Assembly (NCBI RefSeq): GCF_003589595.1
Contig: NW_020653766.1
Location: 53,851-117,850 of the forward strand
DNA: 64,000 bases
Source: Hyposmocoma kahamanoa
Lineage: Eukaryota; Arthropoda; Insecta; Lepidoptera; Cosmopterigidae
Reading direction: 5' to 3'
Shown: piece after piece, positions 34,887 to 45,630 of the stretch
How positions within the stretch are numbered: the first letter of the stretch is position 1
How the letters are laid out: each line of letters opens with the position of its first letter
The notes under the pieces: generated by a model
What the model was told of the DNA's origin: nothing
The model's input: the letters and a program-made list of their open reading frames with translations, nothing else
Databases searched by the model: none
Position numbers and translations under genes: made by a program

Positions 34887-36330
34887 TGCTCATGTTATGA
34901 TTTTTATTGAGGTTGGAGCTATTCTGTTGCGGAGACATTTTTTTCATATTAAATATCGAATTATGAAAGCCTGGTTTTTGCATGTTGCTGTTTTGCTTCC
35001 TCCATGACGCTTTGAGTGAAATGAATTTGTTTTCCAAAAACTCGAGAAACTCTGATAACGATGGTAGTTCTTGGGGCGAATTAACTGATTCAATGTAGTC
35101 TTTGTGCGTCTTAGCATCCAATTTTTGGCGTATGATGTGGACAAGCAATGGGTCTCAGGTAGTTACGTCGACTCCCAGGTTCTTGATAGCGTTCAAGCAC
35201 TCTTTCGTAGTGTCATGAATGTTCTTAATTAGTGATGCTGTCTGCTGTTGCATCACGGGCAGAGACATAATTATCTTGATGTGAGAACTGAAGATCAATT
35301 TAACATTATTGTATCTGTGATTGAGAATGTCCCAACACTTTTGATAATTATCTGATGTGATATTAAGATGCTGTATAAGTTTCTCTGCTTCACCCTTGAC
35401 CTTGCTCTTCCAGAACTGCATTTTTTGTGCTTTTGACATAGAGCGATTTTTGTGAATCGTCTCTTCAAATAAATCTTTGAAAGATATCCATTTATGATAG
35501 TCACCGTGGAACGTTGGAATGTCCATAGTGGGTGTAGTATTAGTTTTGTATGGCGCTGATCACATTTTCTGATTTAGGGTCTTATTGATAGCTGTATACT
35601 CTCTCTCGTATCTGTTGAACGTGCGCTCGTAGTCCACGTCTTCTTCATACAGCTCGCTATCTATATCGCAGTGTAAGGAATCGATCGCACTCCAACGCGA
35701 ATCTACAAGCTTTAATACGTTTTCGAATCACCATTTTTCTGATAAGGAGTCAAAGTTGACATTGATGATAGTATGAGAGAAAGCCTTGAAGTTGTTTTTC
35801 TGTTTGCGGAGCATTTCTTCTAACTTGTTAGGCGAACTACGATGCCTTCCTGTAGTTGCAGGCGGCTCTGGCTTGGGGTATCGTACTTGCGATATGGGTG
35901 GTTGTACATGTACTTCAAGAGGTGCTGGACGAGCGGGAGACGCGGTGCTAGTCCCGGTGTTCGATTTTCCCGGTGACGAAATTATACTTGCTGGGTTTTC
36001 ACTAATTTGTAGTTTTGGAAATCCGTGGAAATTAGATAACATTTCCAATTGAGGCGCTGCGGGTTTCGAGTGGGATGTTGGATCTTCAGTATATAAGGAA
36101 TAACGATGTGGCTATTTTGATAATTCATTACTGAAAATTTTCGTAGCTTCATACCAATTTTGGCGGAAGTACGTGTTACCGATATCTTGATAATCGATCA
36201 GTTGCATATGACTGCTCTCAAATTCATTCCAATACATAGAGAGCATGCTGATTCTTCTTTTAACATTCAAATAAGTATTCCATTCTGGCCCATCCTTTTG
36301 AAAATTGATGATTGAGATTCAGATTCATTT
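34887..36330 (-). pseudogene. BEL/Pao gag remnant
   Basis: The best-preserved part (35526-35155) reads IPTFHGDYHKWISFKDLFEE, then MSKAQKMQFWKSKVKGEAEK, the DUF1759-type gag domain of BEL/Pao elements. A TCAGG-to-frame break and a further frame (35148-34879, PSLSEFLEFLENKF) carry the next gag part. Upstream (36048-35728) is a Pro/Ser-rich stretch and NKLEEMLRKQKNNF. Further upstream (about 36300-36120) is MYWNEFESSHMQLIDYQDI in a separate frame. Stops separate the segments. The zinc-knuckle end, protease and polymerase are lost at the deletion junction near 34885. Gag would form the particle. Confidence 0.85.
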
Positions 36331-36993
36331 GTTTCTCAAATATAACATTAAAGTATAAATTGCACTACAGGTCAAAGTATAAGAAATTATATTTTCGTCA
36401 TAAGTTGATAACAATTATACAAGCGGTAAGCGGTAAAAATTAGAATAATAATAGAAAATACTGAATTCGTTACAATTTAAAGTCCATAAATTCTTTTACA
36501 GAGTATATAGGATTTTTTAAGAAAAGGTCTTTCAGCCAGCGCCTAAATGTTTTGTCAGACGGTTCAAGTCTGCGAGAAATTTCTTGTTGAGAGAATTTTC
36601 TGATGAAAATTCTTTCAATATTCTGCATACGCAGAGCTTGCTTTTCTATTAAACTCTCCGTGATAGGTTTTATCTGATAGAAATGCATTTACATATTTTT
36701 GATTTAGCTGGGTGTTTATGGAACCCTTGTAGGTATGTGCGCCTTCTCGATTTCCCCGTGAGACCCGCTGGTGGGAGGCCGGCAAACCGATTCGCTACTA
36801 AATAAAGATCTCCAAAAACACACAAAGCTTAACTGGTGTACTGATTCTGATGTACTGATGCTGAAAATCTGATAATGCGGATAGCTGATGATTATGATGA
36901 TGTGTAAAGTAGACGTAACTTCCACGTTGCACTGATATTGCACCTCGTGCGTCGAATTTACCTTAAAATATCACGAAAAATACACACGCGAGG
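36331..36993 (-). other. BEL 5' leader region
   Basis: Sequence between gag and the primer-binding site. It contains a short open frame (36688-36470, with QQEISRRLEPSDKTFRRWLK) of unknown meaning. Otherwise non-coding. Confidence 0.5.
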
Positions 36994-37011
36994 ATCGGGC
37001 TCGAAGGACCA
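36994..37011 (-). other. primer-binding site, tRNA-Tyr type
   Basis: On the minus strand TGGTCCTTCGAGCCCGAT lies 6 bases inside the 5' LTR. It pairs with the 3' end of insect tRNA-Tyr at 17 of 18 positions (from memory of the tRNA). Confidence 0.85.
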
Positions 37012-37017
37012 TAAAGA

Positions 37018-37245
37018 TGTACGCTTTATTCACCTTTCAATGATAAGAGTCTGATAGAATGTGAAAGTTTATTGCTAAAAGAACTGCTACTATGATAACT
37101 GATAGATGGAATGTGCGATGCCTCGCTAGTGAGTTTCAGAACTAAAGTGCATTTCGTGATTTATGCATTTCTCTTACATTGGCCTAACAATCGGTCAATG
37201 GCGCAATGGTCTTATCCTACAAAATGTACGTTCGTGTATCGTACA
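37018..37245 (-). repeat. 5' LTR of BEL element
   Basis: 228 bp, TGTACG...CGTACA. The duplicated ATTGC target site follows at 37246-37250. Confidence 0.95.
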
Positions 37246-37287
37246 ATTGCAGTGTCTATTAAAATGTCATGCGGGTCTAAAAACCGT

Positions 37288-37325
37288 CGCGTCGTCGTCG
37301 CGTCGTTATCGTGTCGTCGTGGTAT
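37288..37325. repeat. imperfect (GTC)n repeat
   Basis: GTCGCGTCGTCGTCGCGTCG followed by TTATCGTGTCGTCGTGG, immediately beside the BEL insertion. Confidence 0.7.
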
Positions 37326-37659
37326 CGGCGTTGGGAGTAGTACTTTGAAATGTAATCTAGTTATACGGAGATGGAATTCATTCTATTGGAAGTTTCTTGT
37401 CCACGAGCTGACTTTATATAGATAGCTAAATTTGTTCGCAAAGGGAATCGACATTGATATAACTGAGTATTATTGTCATTGACTTGTGAGTTTAGCATCT
37501 GTTGAACTGAAAATAATAAAACGAATATAAAGGATTTCGTTTCAGGACAAACACTGATATACGCATGAAATGTGTTCGTAGAACATGACTCACATTTGTT
37601 GAAACGACCCCGCCAATTACGGCGCACAACGCTTACATTGCTAAACCTCATAATCGCTG

Positions 37660-37960
37660 CGCAACATGCCTAAAAGGCGCCCGATTCGCCATACGACGTT
37701 ACCGACGCCCAACACAATCGCGCCGCGAAACAAGAACGATAAATTCGCCTGAGAGTCATTGTCTCGCATAATTGTCCCGCTGCCAGCGCGCAGCGAACAG
37801 GACCACTTGTCATAAATACACCACATACCGCCGAATAAGACGTCCTCGGCGATAACTCAAACAGTTAGCGGCCTCTTGTCACCGCGCCGCTTGCCAAATT
37901 GCCTCGTTACAAATAACATATTCTCACAATCGTAACGCCCAAGAATAAGGTCGAAAATCC
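37660..37960. promoter_or_regulatory. candidate conserved non-coding element
   Basis: A GC-richer island in AT-rich surroundings with no reading frame and no repeat structure. It includes GTCATAAA (37809-37816, the reverse complement of the Abd-B-type word TTTATGAC), GATAAATTCGCC and CGATAACTC. Regulatory function is an inference from composition and motif content only. Confidence 0.2.
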
Positions 37961-38974
37961 CGAGCGGAATCCGTGCAACTCGTGTATGTGCACTCCGGGA
38001 TGAATTGCGAGAGGAGCTCTAATTTCCAGTTTCAAAGGTGCGCGTGGAACCGCATTATTATTCTACACGCTCTGTGAGGAGCATTGTGTTTGTGTTGTCA
38101 AAAGAACACATTGAAGCGTGAGCCTTTGAGACGACTCGCAACAAAAATGAATGCGGTGTGTTTGTGACGGCGCGGGGCTAGGTGAGTGGCGGTGGACAGC
38201 AGACGATACGCGCGGCTTTAAGCTTTGAGAGCTCTGGACGAGTGTTCAAGTGTTATAATATTGGCATTGATAATGTGCCATCGATAGCGGGTTTATAAAT
38301 TCAACACGTCGTAATTTCATAAGAGTCACAAAAAGGTTTTTTTTTACTTCAGTATTTAAATACAAAAAACACTTTGAAGATATTGCTATATCCAGTCAGC
38401 ATACAAAGTGTAATGTCATTGGCTGTACCTATAACCCAGCTGAGTTTTACCTTCAAAGTTGTTGTAACAAAATATCTTCCGATGTATCTAAAAGTAATTA
38501 GCCGCGTAGTTATCGCGCCCGATACAAGTTTCTCAGAGCGCAAGTTGGAACGACTCTACTTTGATTAGCACATATTTTACTGCTCGCAACTTCAGCAGCG
38601 GCTGGTGCTTACTATGCGATACATGATTTAATGCTTGCGATTGAGACGATCCAATAAAAAGGTGAGAGCTCTTGCCCGAACTCAGGACGCCGACCCAGCT
38701 CGAAGCACGTGAATGCTTCACTAGAAGATAATAATAATCAATTATAAGAGTGCATTAATTAAATATTTTCAGTTTGTTTTTAATTTTTTTTTGTACTCTA
38801 ATCTGTCAATTATAATTTCACAAACCACATCACAAGGTACTCTTTTAGTTCGGAACCAAAATTCTGCTGTCAGTGGTACTCGTTACTGAACTGAAAATGA
38901 CTTTCAAAAAATAACGTCGTATTTTTGCTAATTAAAAGAGTCTCCTTAGACCAGTGTTGGGCAAAATTTAATTG

Positions 38975-39200
38975 TTCTGGCAATTAAAGATTGACAATTG
39001 ATTAATTGTCAATTGCGAAACAGCAATTAACGATTGATCAATTGTTAGTTGCGAGAACCGCAATTAACAATTGATTAATTGTTAATTGCGGTTCTCGTAA
39101 CTAACAATTGATCAATCGTTAATCGTAAATATCTACAATTAACAATTAATCAATTTTCAATCTTTTCAATGTTTTTGATTAACAATTAACAAATAAAAGT
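38975..39200. repeat. ATTGATTAATTG palindromic satellite block
   Basis: Repeated CAATTAACAATTGATTAATT/GTTAATTG words, each nearly self-complementary, with one exact larger mirror around GCGAGAACCGCAATTAAC...GTTAATTGCGGTTCTCG. Confidence 0.85.
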
Positions 39201-39289
39201 GACAATTATGATAAATTTATAGGGCATATGGGGGTGAGTTAGGGCGTTAGTTGTGGTGGCCTGTTGGGGGCCTGCTGGGGGCAGGTTAG

Positions 39290-39470
39290 GGGCCCAGTCT
39301 GAGGCCCCCAACCGGGCCCCCCAACCGGGGCCTTCAACCGCGGCCCCCAACCGCCCCCCAACCGGGGCCCCCAATTGGGGCCCACAACCGGGCCCCCAAC
39401 CGGAGCCCCAACCGGGTTCCCAACCGGGGCCCCCAAGCGGGGTTCCCAACCGGGGCCCCCAACCGGCCGG
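39290..39470. repeat. GC-rich minisatellite, about 13-15 bp unit
   Basis: About twelve units of the form CAACCGGGGCCCC with variants (CCCCCAACCGGGGC, AATTGGGGCCC). They sit inside an otherwise AT-only MITE. Confidence 0.9.
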
Positions 39471-39624
39471 AATTGATTTTAATTGCAAATTTAATTGCAA
39501 TTAAAATCAATTCAATTGAAATCAATTGCAATTAAAATCAATTGATTTCAATTGAATTGATTTTTTTATCTGATTGAATTATTGATTGAAATTTAATTGA
39601 TTAACGCCCAACACTGCCTTAGAC

Positions 39625-39943
39625 GCGGTACTGCGTTCCTGAACAGAATAACGTCACATATTTTTTGTGAAATTTTTAAAATTAAAATTATTTTGTTAAA
39701 TTACATCTAAAAATGTTATATAGCACGTCCAAAGGTCACAATATTTTTTAGCAAAAAAAAAACTTATTAAAAACAACATCAAATATGATAATATTCAAAC
39801 GCTCTACTGCCTCGTGATTGGTTAAAATATAAGCGGTACTTCACCAATCACGGACACTTCTATTCTATCACTTTGGTTTTTGTTTTATAGAGTTTGTTTG
39901 GCTTTTTTTTTGAGTTTGTTGACGTGGATTGTTAACAAATGTA
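39625..39943. other. gene-free AT-rich stretch with a CCAAT-type inverted pair
   Basis: AT-rich, non-coding. GTGATTGGT (about 39814) and ACCAATCAC (about 39842) form a 9-bp inverted repeat around a 20-nt spacer. Confidence 0.6.
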
Positions 39944-40454
39944 CAGTGCTTCTATTTTCTCAATGTCCCTCGGTAAACTTCGTGTTTCGGCTGTCGTCGG
40001 GTTTTATTCAGTTGCCCTTTGCCTTTGGTATAGACTGGACTTGGAAATACAGTTGCTATTACATTTTTTATTTATTATACAATGGAAGGAAAACCTCTAA
40101 AGTCACAGACGTAACAATAGCTCGAAAATGAATAAATGATTAATAACCGGAAAATATTCATTTTTAGTTATATAAAAGAAGCACACTTTATTTATTTATT
40201 TATTTATTTTTGTTAACTAGCTGATTGACATGAACTAAATGTTATTAAAAATAGGAAAATAGTTTTACAGCTCTCTATAGCTCACACGGAGATCAAAACA
40301 AAACAATAATAAAGTACGTTACAAATACAAATTCATTATTATAATTTATTATTTTAGATTTTAAATGTAATAATTAATGGGCATGGAAATTAATATTCCT
40401 GTGCATTCGGAAATACGATGATTGTCGAGGGACATTGAGAAAGTAGAAGCACTG
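39944..40454. mobile_element. Tc1/mariner-type MITE
   Basis: Both ends carry the inverted sequence CAGTGCTTCTAYTTTCTCAA continuing as TGTCCCTCG (about 29 bp, one mismatch), with weaker matching beyond. The element is bounded by TA on each side (39942-39943 and 40455-40456). A TA duplication with a CAGT start is the Tc1 pattern. At 511 bp it cannot encode a transposase. It contains a (TTTA)n microsatellite at about 40187-40210. Confidence 0.88.
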
Positions 40455-40456
40455 TA

Positions 40457-41010
40457 AATATTGATTGTGTTTCATTATTTTAATTTACTAGTAGACAAGG
40501 TATGGTATGCAGTCGGTAGATAATTATGTCTTAAAATTTCGTACCTGTTACTTGGGCGGTACTCGAACGTCAAAGAACGCTCATTATGCAACGTACGACA
40601 CAAAATCATTTCATCATTGTAATTCTTACATAACCTATATTGGTCATGATTGCAAGAGGAAAGTATCTGCATACGGTGTTTTGCTATTGTACTTCATTTG
40701 AACCGATTGTTGCTGCAGAAAAGCAAAGCAGATTGGGAATATTTATTGAGGCAAATACGCCACGCGCACGACACGACGCAGCGACGCGGTTGCCACTTGG
40801 ATGTTCAAGAACGAATGGTGCCATCAGATTCAGATGTTATTTGCTTTGTGGAGTTTACTTCAGTGATGATGAATCGATCAACTGTTATTATACCACACTA
40901 TCTACTAAAATACTGTCTCTAATTCTTATGGTGAAGACGAGAAATTTTTCAATTCTTAATAGCTTAAGAAGTCATTCGATATCTGTGATTTTTGTTATTT
41001 ATGTCTTAAT
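40457..41010. other. gene-free stretch
   Basis: No recognised gene. Two overlapping open frames (starting 40640 and 40650) run through this stretch into the following SINE and show no domain. Confidence 0.55.
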
Positions 41011-41228
41011 GTCTAACGGCGTCCGTGGTCGAGTGGCTTGCACACCGATTTTCATGGTCTCGCCATCTCTGAGGTCTCCGGGATCTCTCCCCGGCTGGCG
41101 TAATGTAAAAAAACTAACTTTTCTGTATTGTTTCGGGTCTGGGTGTTTTTGGTACCATCGTTGTTTCCGATTTCCATAATACAAGTGATTTAGCCACTTA
41201 CTTTGGGATCAGAGCAAGGTAGGTATAT
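41011..41228 (+). mobile_element. tRNA-derived SINE, family B
   Basis: The head is GGCGTCCGTGGTCGAGTGGC (A-box side) with a degenerate B-box region near CTCCGGGATCTC. The body GTTTCGGGTCTGGGTGTTTT, ACCATCGTTGTTTCCGATTT, AAGTGATTTAGCCACTTACT and GGGATCAGAGCAAGGTAGGT matches a SINE type I recognise from Lepidoptera. It differs from family A in its body. Confidence 0.85.
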
Positions 41229-43424
41229 GATGTTGTCGAATATTTATATTTAATTCAATTATATTTAAAGGGTTTTTGTTAATTCCAATTTACTTTTGTT
41301 TTCCTCCGGCTCCCATGTCTAAATAATAGCTTTATTCTTAACATAGAATAATTGTAGTCCATTAACATCCACAATCGTCATCATATTAGCGTACGTAAAG
41401 TGAGATGTCCGGGGGGCAAAGGCGCCCCGCAGTTAATATGTCACATGACGTCACTCGACGTGCAGACGTGGGATTAAGATGACAGCAGTGATTTATTGCC
41501 GCATTAAAGCATTATAACACCCTTCGTGAAGCTAGCGCTCGTGTCGGCTCGTACCGGCATGGAGATGGAACTTAGCCGTATTTAACTATAGACCCAAGTC
41601 GCCAGCCCACCGAAGACCATTACATGAATTTGAATTGCTTGAAACTGAAATGGGATCATTACACAGCTTGATACATTTTTTGGAAGGCACTGCAACCGAC
41701 CCGTGTCCGTTCAGCGTAGCCTACGGTGGTCTAAACCGTGTTGCAGGCACCCTACTAAAGTGAGACCGGTGCATAGCAGTGGGAAGAGCATGTGTTGGCG
41801 CCGACAGTTCTACACAGCGCGAAACATGAACTAATCGTTGCTTAAACACATTGTTACACGTTGTCAGATTACAGTTGTGACTGTGTCTTTTGAGCATGAC
41901 ACACGGTTATGACGTGAGGTGTTGATTTACAGCCGTCTTAGCCGCTCGCGTCCGGGCGGAGAGCGACGGCTTCGCTGCGCCACATTGGGACTATTACATA
42001 ATGTTCCTCGAGGCAAATTTGACTGAAGCTTATTTTGCTGTAGCTAGGCACAATGGAAAATGACACTAGGCACATGAGGAATGTGCTTATTATATCATAC
42101 CTGATTCCTGATGGGCACCGCTAAAAATATTCGTACTATCTTTTTAGATTTTCCCATGATGTTAACACAGTCACAAGAATACCTACAGAAAGGGTTCTGC
42201 AGAAACTACAAAAGAATCTAATTAGGTGTCAGTCCTTCGTCAGTCACCTGTGTTAATATTTTCAATGGGAATCTTTATACATAAAACTTTGTATTGTTGT
42301 CTTGCAGCAGTTGTATTGACGTCCTTAAAAAAGCATCAAAACGCTAAACTCTCCCAAATTGTTAATATTCGAATAGTTGCAGAACGTTGCGCATTTAGGA
42401 GTTTGCCAATAAAAGTTGTTCGGCGCGTCCCAAAACACGCACGCGGTTTTACCGCGAATTTTATTAGTAGAAAACATGATTTCATTTGTATATAGAGACA
42501 TGGAAGTTGATGTAGAATTTGAATTGGGATAATTATTTTTTCTCGTCGTTTGACATGAACATCTCCGAAAAGAGAAAACTTGCCATTTGACGTAACTCGT
42601 GATGATTTCTACTTGACTTGAGAATAACGTCTTAGTCGTGGCCTGAGAAATGTAATTGACTTGTAATCGTCCGATTTAGATACCAGACTACGTTACGCAC
42701 GCTCAAAGGATGAAACAAAATGTATGACACGGTTATATGATTTTTATTTTATCTTCTGTTTCTCCTGTTTCCAGGAGACCCGGGGGACTCGAAATGCTAA
42801 CACATTTTAAAAAGGAAAATGTGAGAAAGTATTCTACCCGTAAACATTAATGTTAGCATAATGCACAGCGCAGTGGTGGGACGATAATAGTTACAGGTAA
42901 CGTAGTATGCAGTAACAGTTACATACTGGCAGCGCGGCGGGGTGAGCTCATAAAACGCCGAACTTGGGTGTTTGCAGGGCGAATTTTGTATGAGTACCTA
43001 GTTATTGTTGAAATGAATTGCGCGAGTTTGGATCGAAAAGGAGCTGCGTGTAAGAAAACTAATCAACATATATAAAAAAAACTATCGATAACAAAATTTA
43101 TCAGTCTAAGGCTACAATTGGCAGTTACATTATCTTAAACAGACATCGCCGTTGGCGAGATTAACTTGACCGATACAGTCGACCTTTTGTGGCGGAATAT
43201 ATTCCACACAATGTTTTTGTAGTTATGTTCGGATTGTATGTTTCTATTGCTATCATTTTTTTATATTTCAAACCGTGAAGAATCTGTGAGAACTTTCAAA
43301 AAATCATTTCTCATATAAATGAATCATCAAGGGTTACGAAAGCTATCAAGACAAAACTCAGTCTTATATAATCTTATATAATATTTTCAAATAGTAACAA
43401 ACCTATCAACATCCTTAATCCATT
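41229..43424. other. gene-free stretch
   Basis: No coding region was recognised. GC-richer patches lie at 41405-41470 (contains TGACGTCA) and 41930-41990 (GCGTCCGGGCGGAGAGCGAC). A 90-codon frame at 42226-42495 has no domain. Remaining sequence is AT-rich. Confidence 0.55.
41405..41520. promoter_or_regulatory. candidate regulatory element with CRE and GATTA sites
   Basis: A perfect CRE palindrome TGACGTCA (41446-41453), GGGATTAAG (about 41470) and GTGATTTATTGCC (about 41489, caudal/Hox-like TTTAT) lie within 60 bp of a GGGGGGCAAAGGCGCCCCGC palindromic GC patch. Function is inferred from motif content only. Confidence 0.22.
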
Positions 43425-43690
43425 ATTCGTCCCGCTATTGAGCGCGGGTTTCTTCTAAGGCGTGTTGGACTCTTCACATGTTTTATAAGAGCCGGGAACC
43501 TTCTTCGACATATAAGTTTCATCACGATGTTTTCAATTCGTTCACCGTTAGCGGGAGGTGTTGCTGCTAAACTACTTAAATATTACAGCCATATAGGTAC
43601 ATGCCGCCACAGGGATCGAACCGTCGAACTCTCAATAACAAGCAACTGTTCTCCCATTGGGCTACCAACGCGACAAATCTCATTTATTTA
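43425..43690 (-). mobile_element. tRNA-derived SINE, family C, diverged
   Basis: Read on minus, the head contains TAGCCCAATGGGAGAACAGT and B box GGTTCGATCCC (about 43622). The body carries GTGATGAAACTTATATGTCG and GAAGGTTCCCGG, and ends in CCCGCGCTCAATAGCGGGACG. Order and spacing match the copy at 62390-62720. Confidence 0.75.
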
Positions 43691-45105
43691 TAATATTTGT
43701 ATGATAAAAAGTGTAGTCGGAAGCGCCGTAGTCACGTGCGAGCTTAACCCGTTCGCCGTTCTAACTCGCGCGACGTGAAGAGATTAGCAATAGAACGTCG
43801 AGTGTTCAAAACCGGCGCGGGGCGTTGCCGCGGGCGTCACTGGCGTGGGTAAACGGCACAACTGCGTGTCTGAAGTGCATCGAAGTTAAGAAAGTGAGTT
43901 AATCGCAACTCCAAGTTCTATGAAATTCGAAACTGGAGTTTACAAAATGATTGCGTTGTGTACAAAATAACTTATCTTATTTTTTGATATAATATCAAAG
44001 CAGTATTTTGTAAATGCTCGAAACTTTTGCACTATGTCTTTTGCAATATATTTAATGTAACTTCAACACTTTCGCAAAAACAACACTAAAATGCACGCTT
44101 AAGAAAACATCAGAAGAACTAAATATAAATCAGAAGTGACCAAAATCCATATTTTACAATTTTAACCTCCATTAAAGCGGTATTAGCCGGTTACAGTATA
44201 TTAGTAAACTGAGCGCGTTGCCAATCGCGTGTGTTGGCGTGCGTTGCGCGAGAGACGCGGTTGTCGCGGCTATTGGAATTTGCGCCGCACCCGTGAGTGT
44301 AGACGGGCGGTTAAAATAGGTGTTAAAACAATTTTTATTTCAACAATTTGTTGTCCTTACTCGATAATATACTTTTATTAACTTTAAAAGACTCGAAGTC
44401 ATCTTTTCTGACGATTTCATCACGCTCAGCCCGCGTTGCCGACCGCGCGACCGCGTAAATCTAACTGTCATGGCAAAATACACTCTATATAGATATATAT
44501 AGCTTTTACGTTTTAATTAAAATAAGCGTCCCGCGCGGACGAGACTGGCTTGAATTGGGTCTACCGAATTTGGTTTGGCCGCTCGGCGACCGCGCGGTTA
44601 TATTATTCCGAGAAATTTAAACGTTGTTGCCTAGTTAATAGAATTCAGATTTGCCATTAATGTACATGAAAGCGTGATAACTGGGCGCTAAGGGCACAAA
44701 ACTTTCTCGTAATACTATCAGCGAAATAAAACAAATTTCCACAAAGTCACGTCATGCATGCTTGAAAAATCTTTCTTTCTTTGTGTAAATTTCACTTAAT
44801 TGGCTCCAAAGCAGAAACTCATATACATGTTTTGAGAAAAAGCTTTATAGAAATGCGCGCACAAAACTTTAACTTAGAATAAAATTAATTAAAACTTATT
44901 CACAAGCTCAAGTCGCTGCGGTTAAGAAAAACAGCGATTGTTGTTCACATATAATACATTCCCAGGATCTTCTTTCTATTGGATCGAAATATTGTGATTT
45001 TAAATTCATTTGCCTCAGTTTTAGATTATAAGCAAAAGTGTACTGATGTACTTCACAATGTGAAATCTGAACAGCTTCTCGTGGAGTTAACTTTACGGTG
45101 AACGT
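43691..45105. other. gene-free stretch
   Basis: No coding region was recognised. CpG-rich patches occur at 43810-43870, 44210-44310 (GCGCGTTGCC, TTGCGCGAGAGACGCGG) and 44430-44600, between AT-rich segments. Confidence 0.55.
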
Positions 45106-45325
45106 CGACAGTCTCCGTGGCCGAACGGTTACCATGCTGGACTGCCACGCACAGGTCCCGGGTTCGATTCCCGGGCCGGGTGAAATATTTGTATGGCCTA
45201 CATTTATTTACCTCGTGAGTTTGGGTGTAATTTGTGGTTGTCTATGTGTGTGTCCCTGGCACCCACGATACAGGGTTTTCCTAGTGCGGGCCTATGACTG
45301 TGTGCGTCGTTATTATTATTGATAT
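45106..45325 (+). mobile_element. tRNA-derived SINE, family A
   Basis: Full head with TGGCCGAACGG and B box GGTTCGATTCC, the family A body, and an ATT-rich tail. A few substitutions (GCGGGCCTATGACTGTG) distinguish it from the copy at 63312. Confidence 0.92.
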
Positions 45326-45630
45326 CTCTCGACCATCCCAAGGCCTAAAAGATTATTATTATATCTATTTTATTACTATTATTATTAATATTTAGCCAGA
45401 TCGTCTCAACACGCTTGAAAGAAGCGAACATGCGTGTGGGTTTTATTCATAAGCAAATAATTGTGGATACAATTATGTGCAAATGTATTTCTCATGTTGC
45501 AGAAAAACGATTAGATATAATTACCGTGTAGCTTTTACGTGAACGCGAAAGGCATTAAATAGACATGTGTTTTGTTCAATAAACTACTGAATGCGTAATA
45601 TTTTTAGATATCGAAGAGATTGGATGGACC
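45326..45630. other. gene-free AT-rich spacer
   Basis: (ATT)n-rich start that may belong to the SINE tail, then AT-rich sequence up to the DNA element. Nothing coding. Confidence 0.6.

Larger units (their letters stand above)
28855..37245 (-). mobile_element. BEL/Pao LTR retrotransposon with env-like remnant, defective
   Basis: Complete outer structure. Two 228-bp LTRs (28855-29082 and 37018-37245), each starting TGTACG and ending CGTACA, are flanked by a perfect 5-bp duplication ATTGC (28850-28854 and 37246-37250). The primer-binding site lies 6 bp inside the right-hand LTR, which fixes the minus-strand orientation. Internal order from the 5' side is gag, then integrase, then env. Protease, reverse transcriptase and RNase H are missing at a junction near 34885. 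The env end is interrupted by a 2.96-kb DNA element (29400-32355). The LTRs differ at about 17 of 228 positions by eye. No clear polypurine tract is seen beside the 3' LTR. Dead copy. Confidence 0.93.
37251..38943. other. gene-free stretch
   Basis: No coding region was recognised. A TCG/GTC-rich run (about 37285-37325, partly within and beyond the LTR flank) and a GC-rich patch at 37660-37960 are noted separately. Confidence 0.55.
38952..39616. mobile_element. hAT-type MITE with internal satellites
   Basis: Ends CAGTGTTGGGC and GCCCAACACTG are exact 11-bp inverted repeats. Both are flanked by CCTTAGAC (38944-38951 and 39617-39624), a perfect 8-bp target duplication diagnostic of hAT. The 665-bp interior is not coding. 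An AT-rich block of ATTGATTAATTGTTAATTGC palindromic words (38975-39200) is followed by a GC-rich minisatellite (39290-39470) and another AATTGATTTCAATTGAATT block. The overlapping glycine/proline-rich frames are products of the minisatellite. Confidence 0.95.

Noticed and set aside
39186..39531. Overlapping Gly/Pro/Trp-rich open frames on both strands
   Set aside because: They are translations of the GC-rich minisatellite inside the hAT MITE. Frames are open in several phases because the unit contains no stop.
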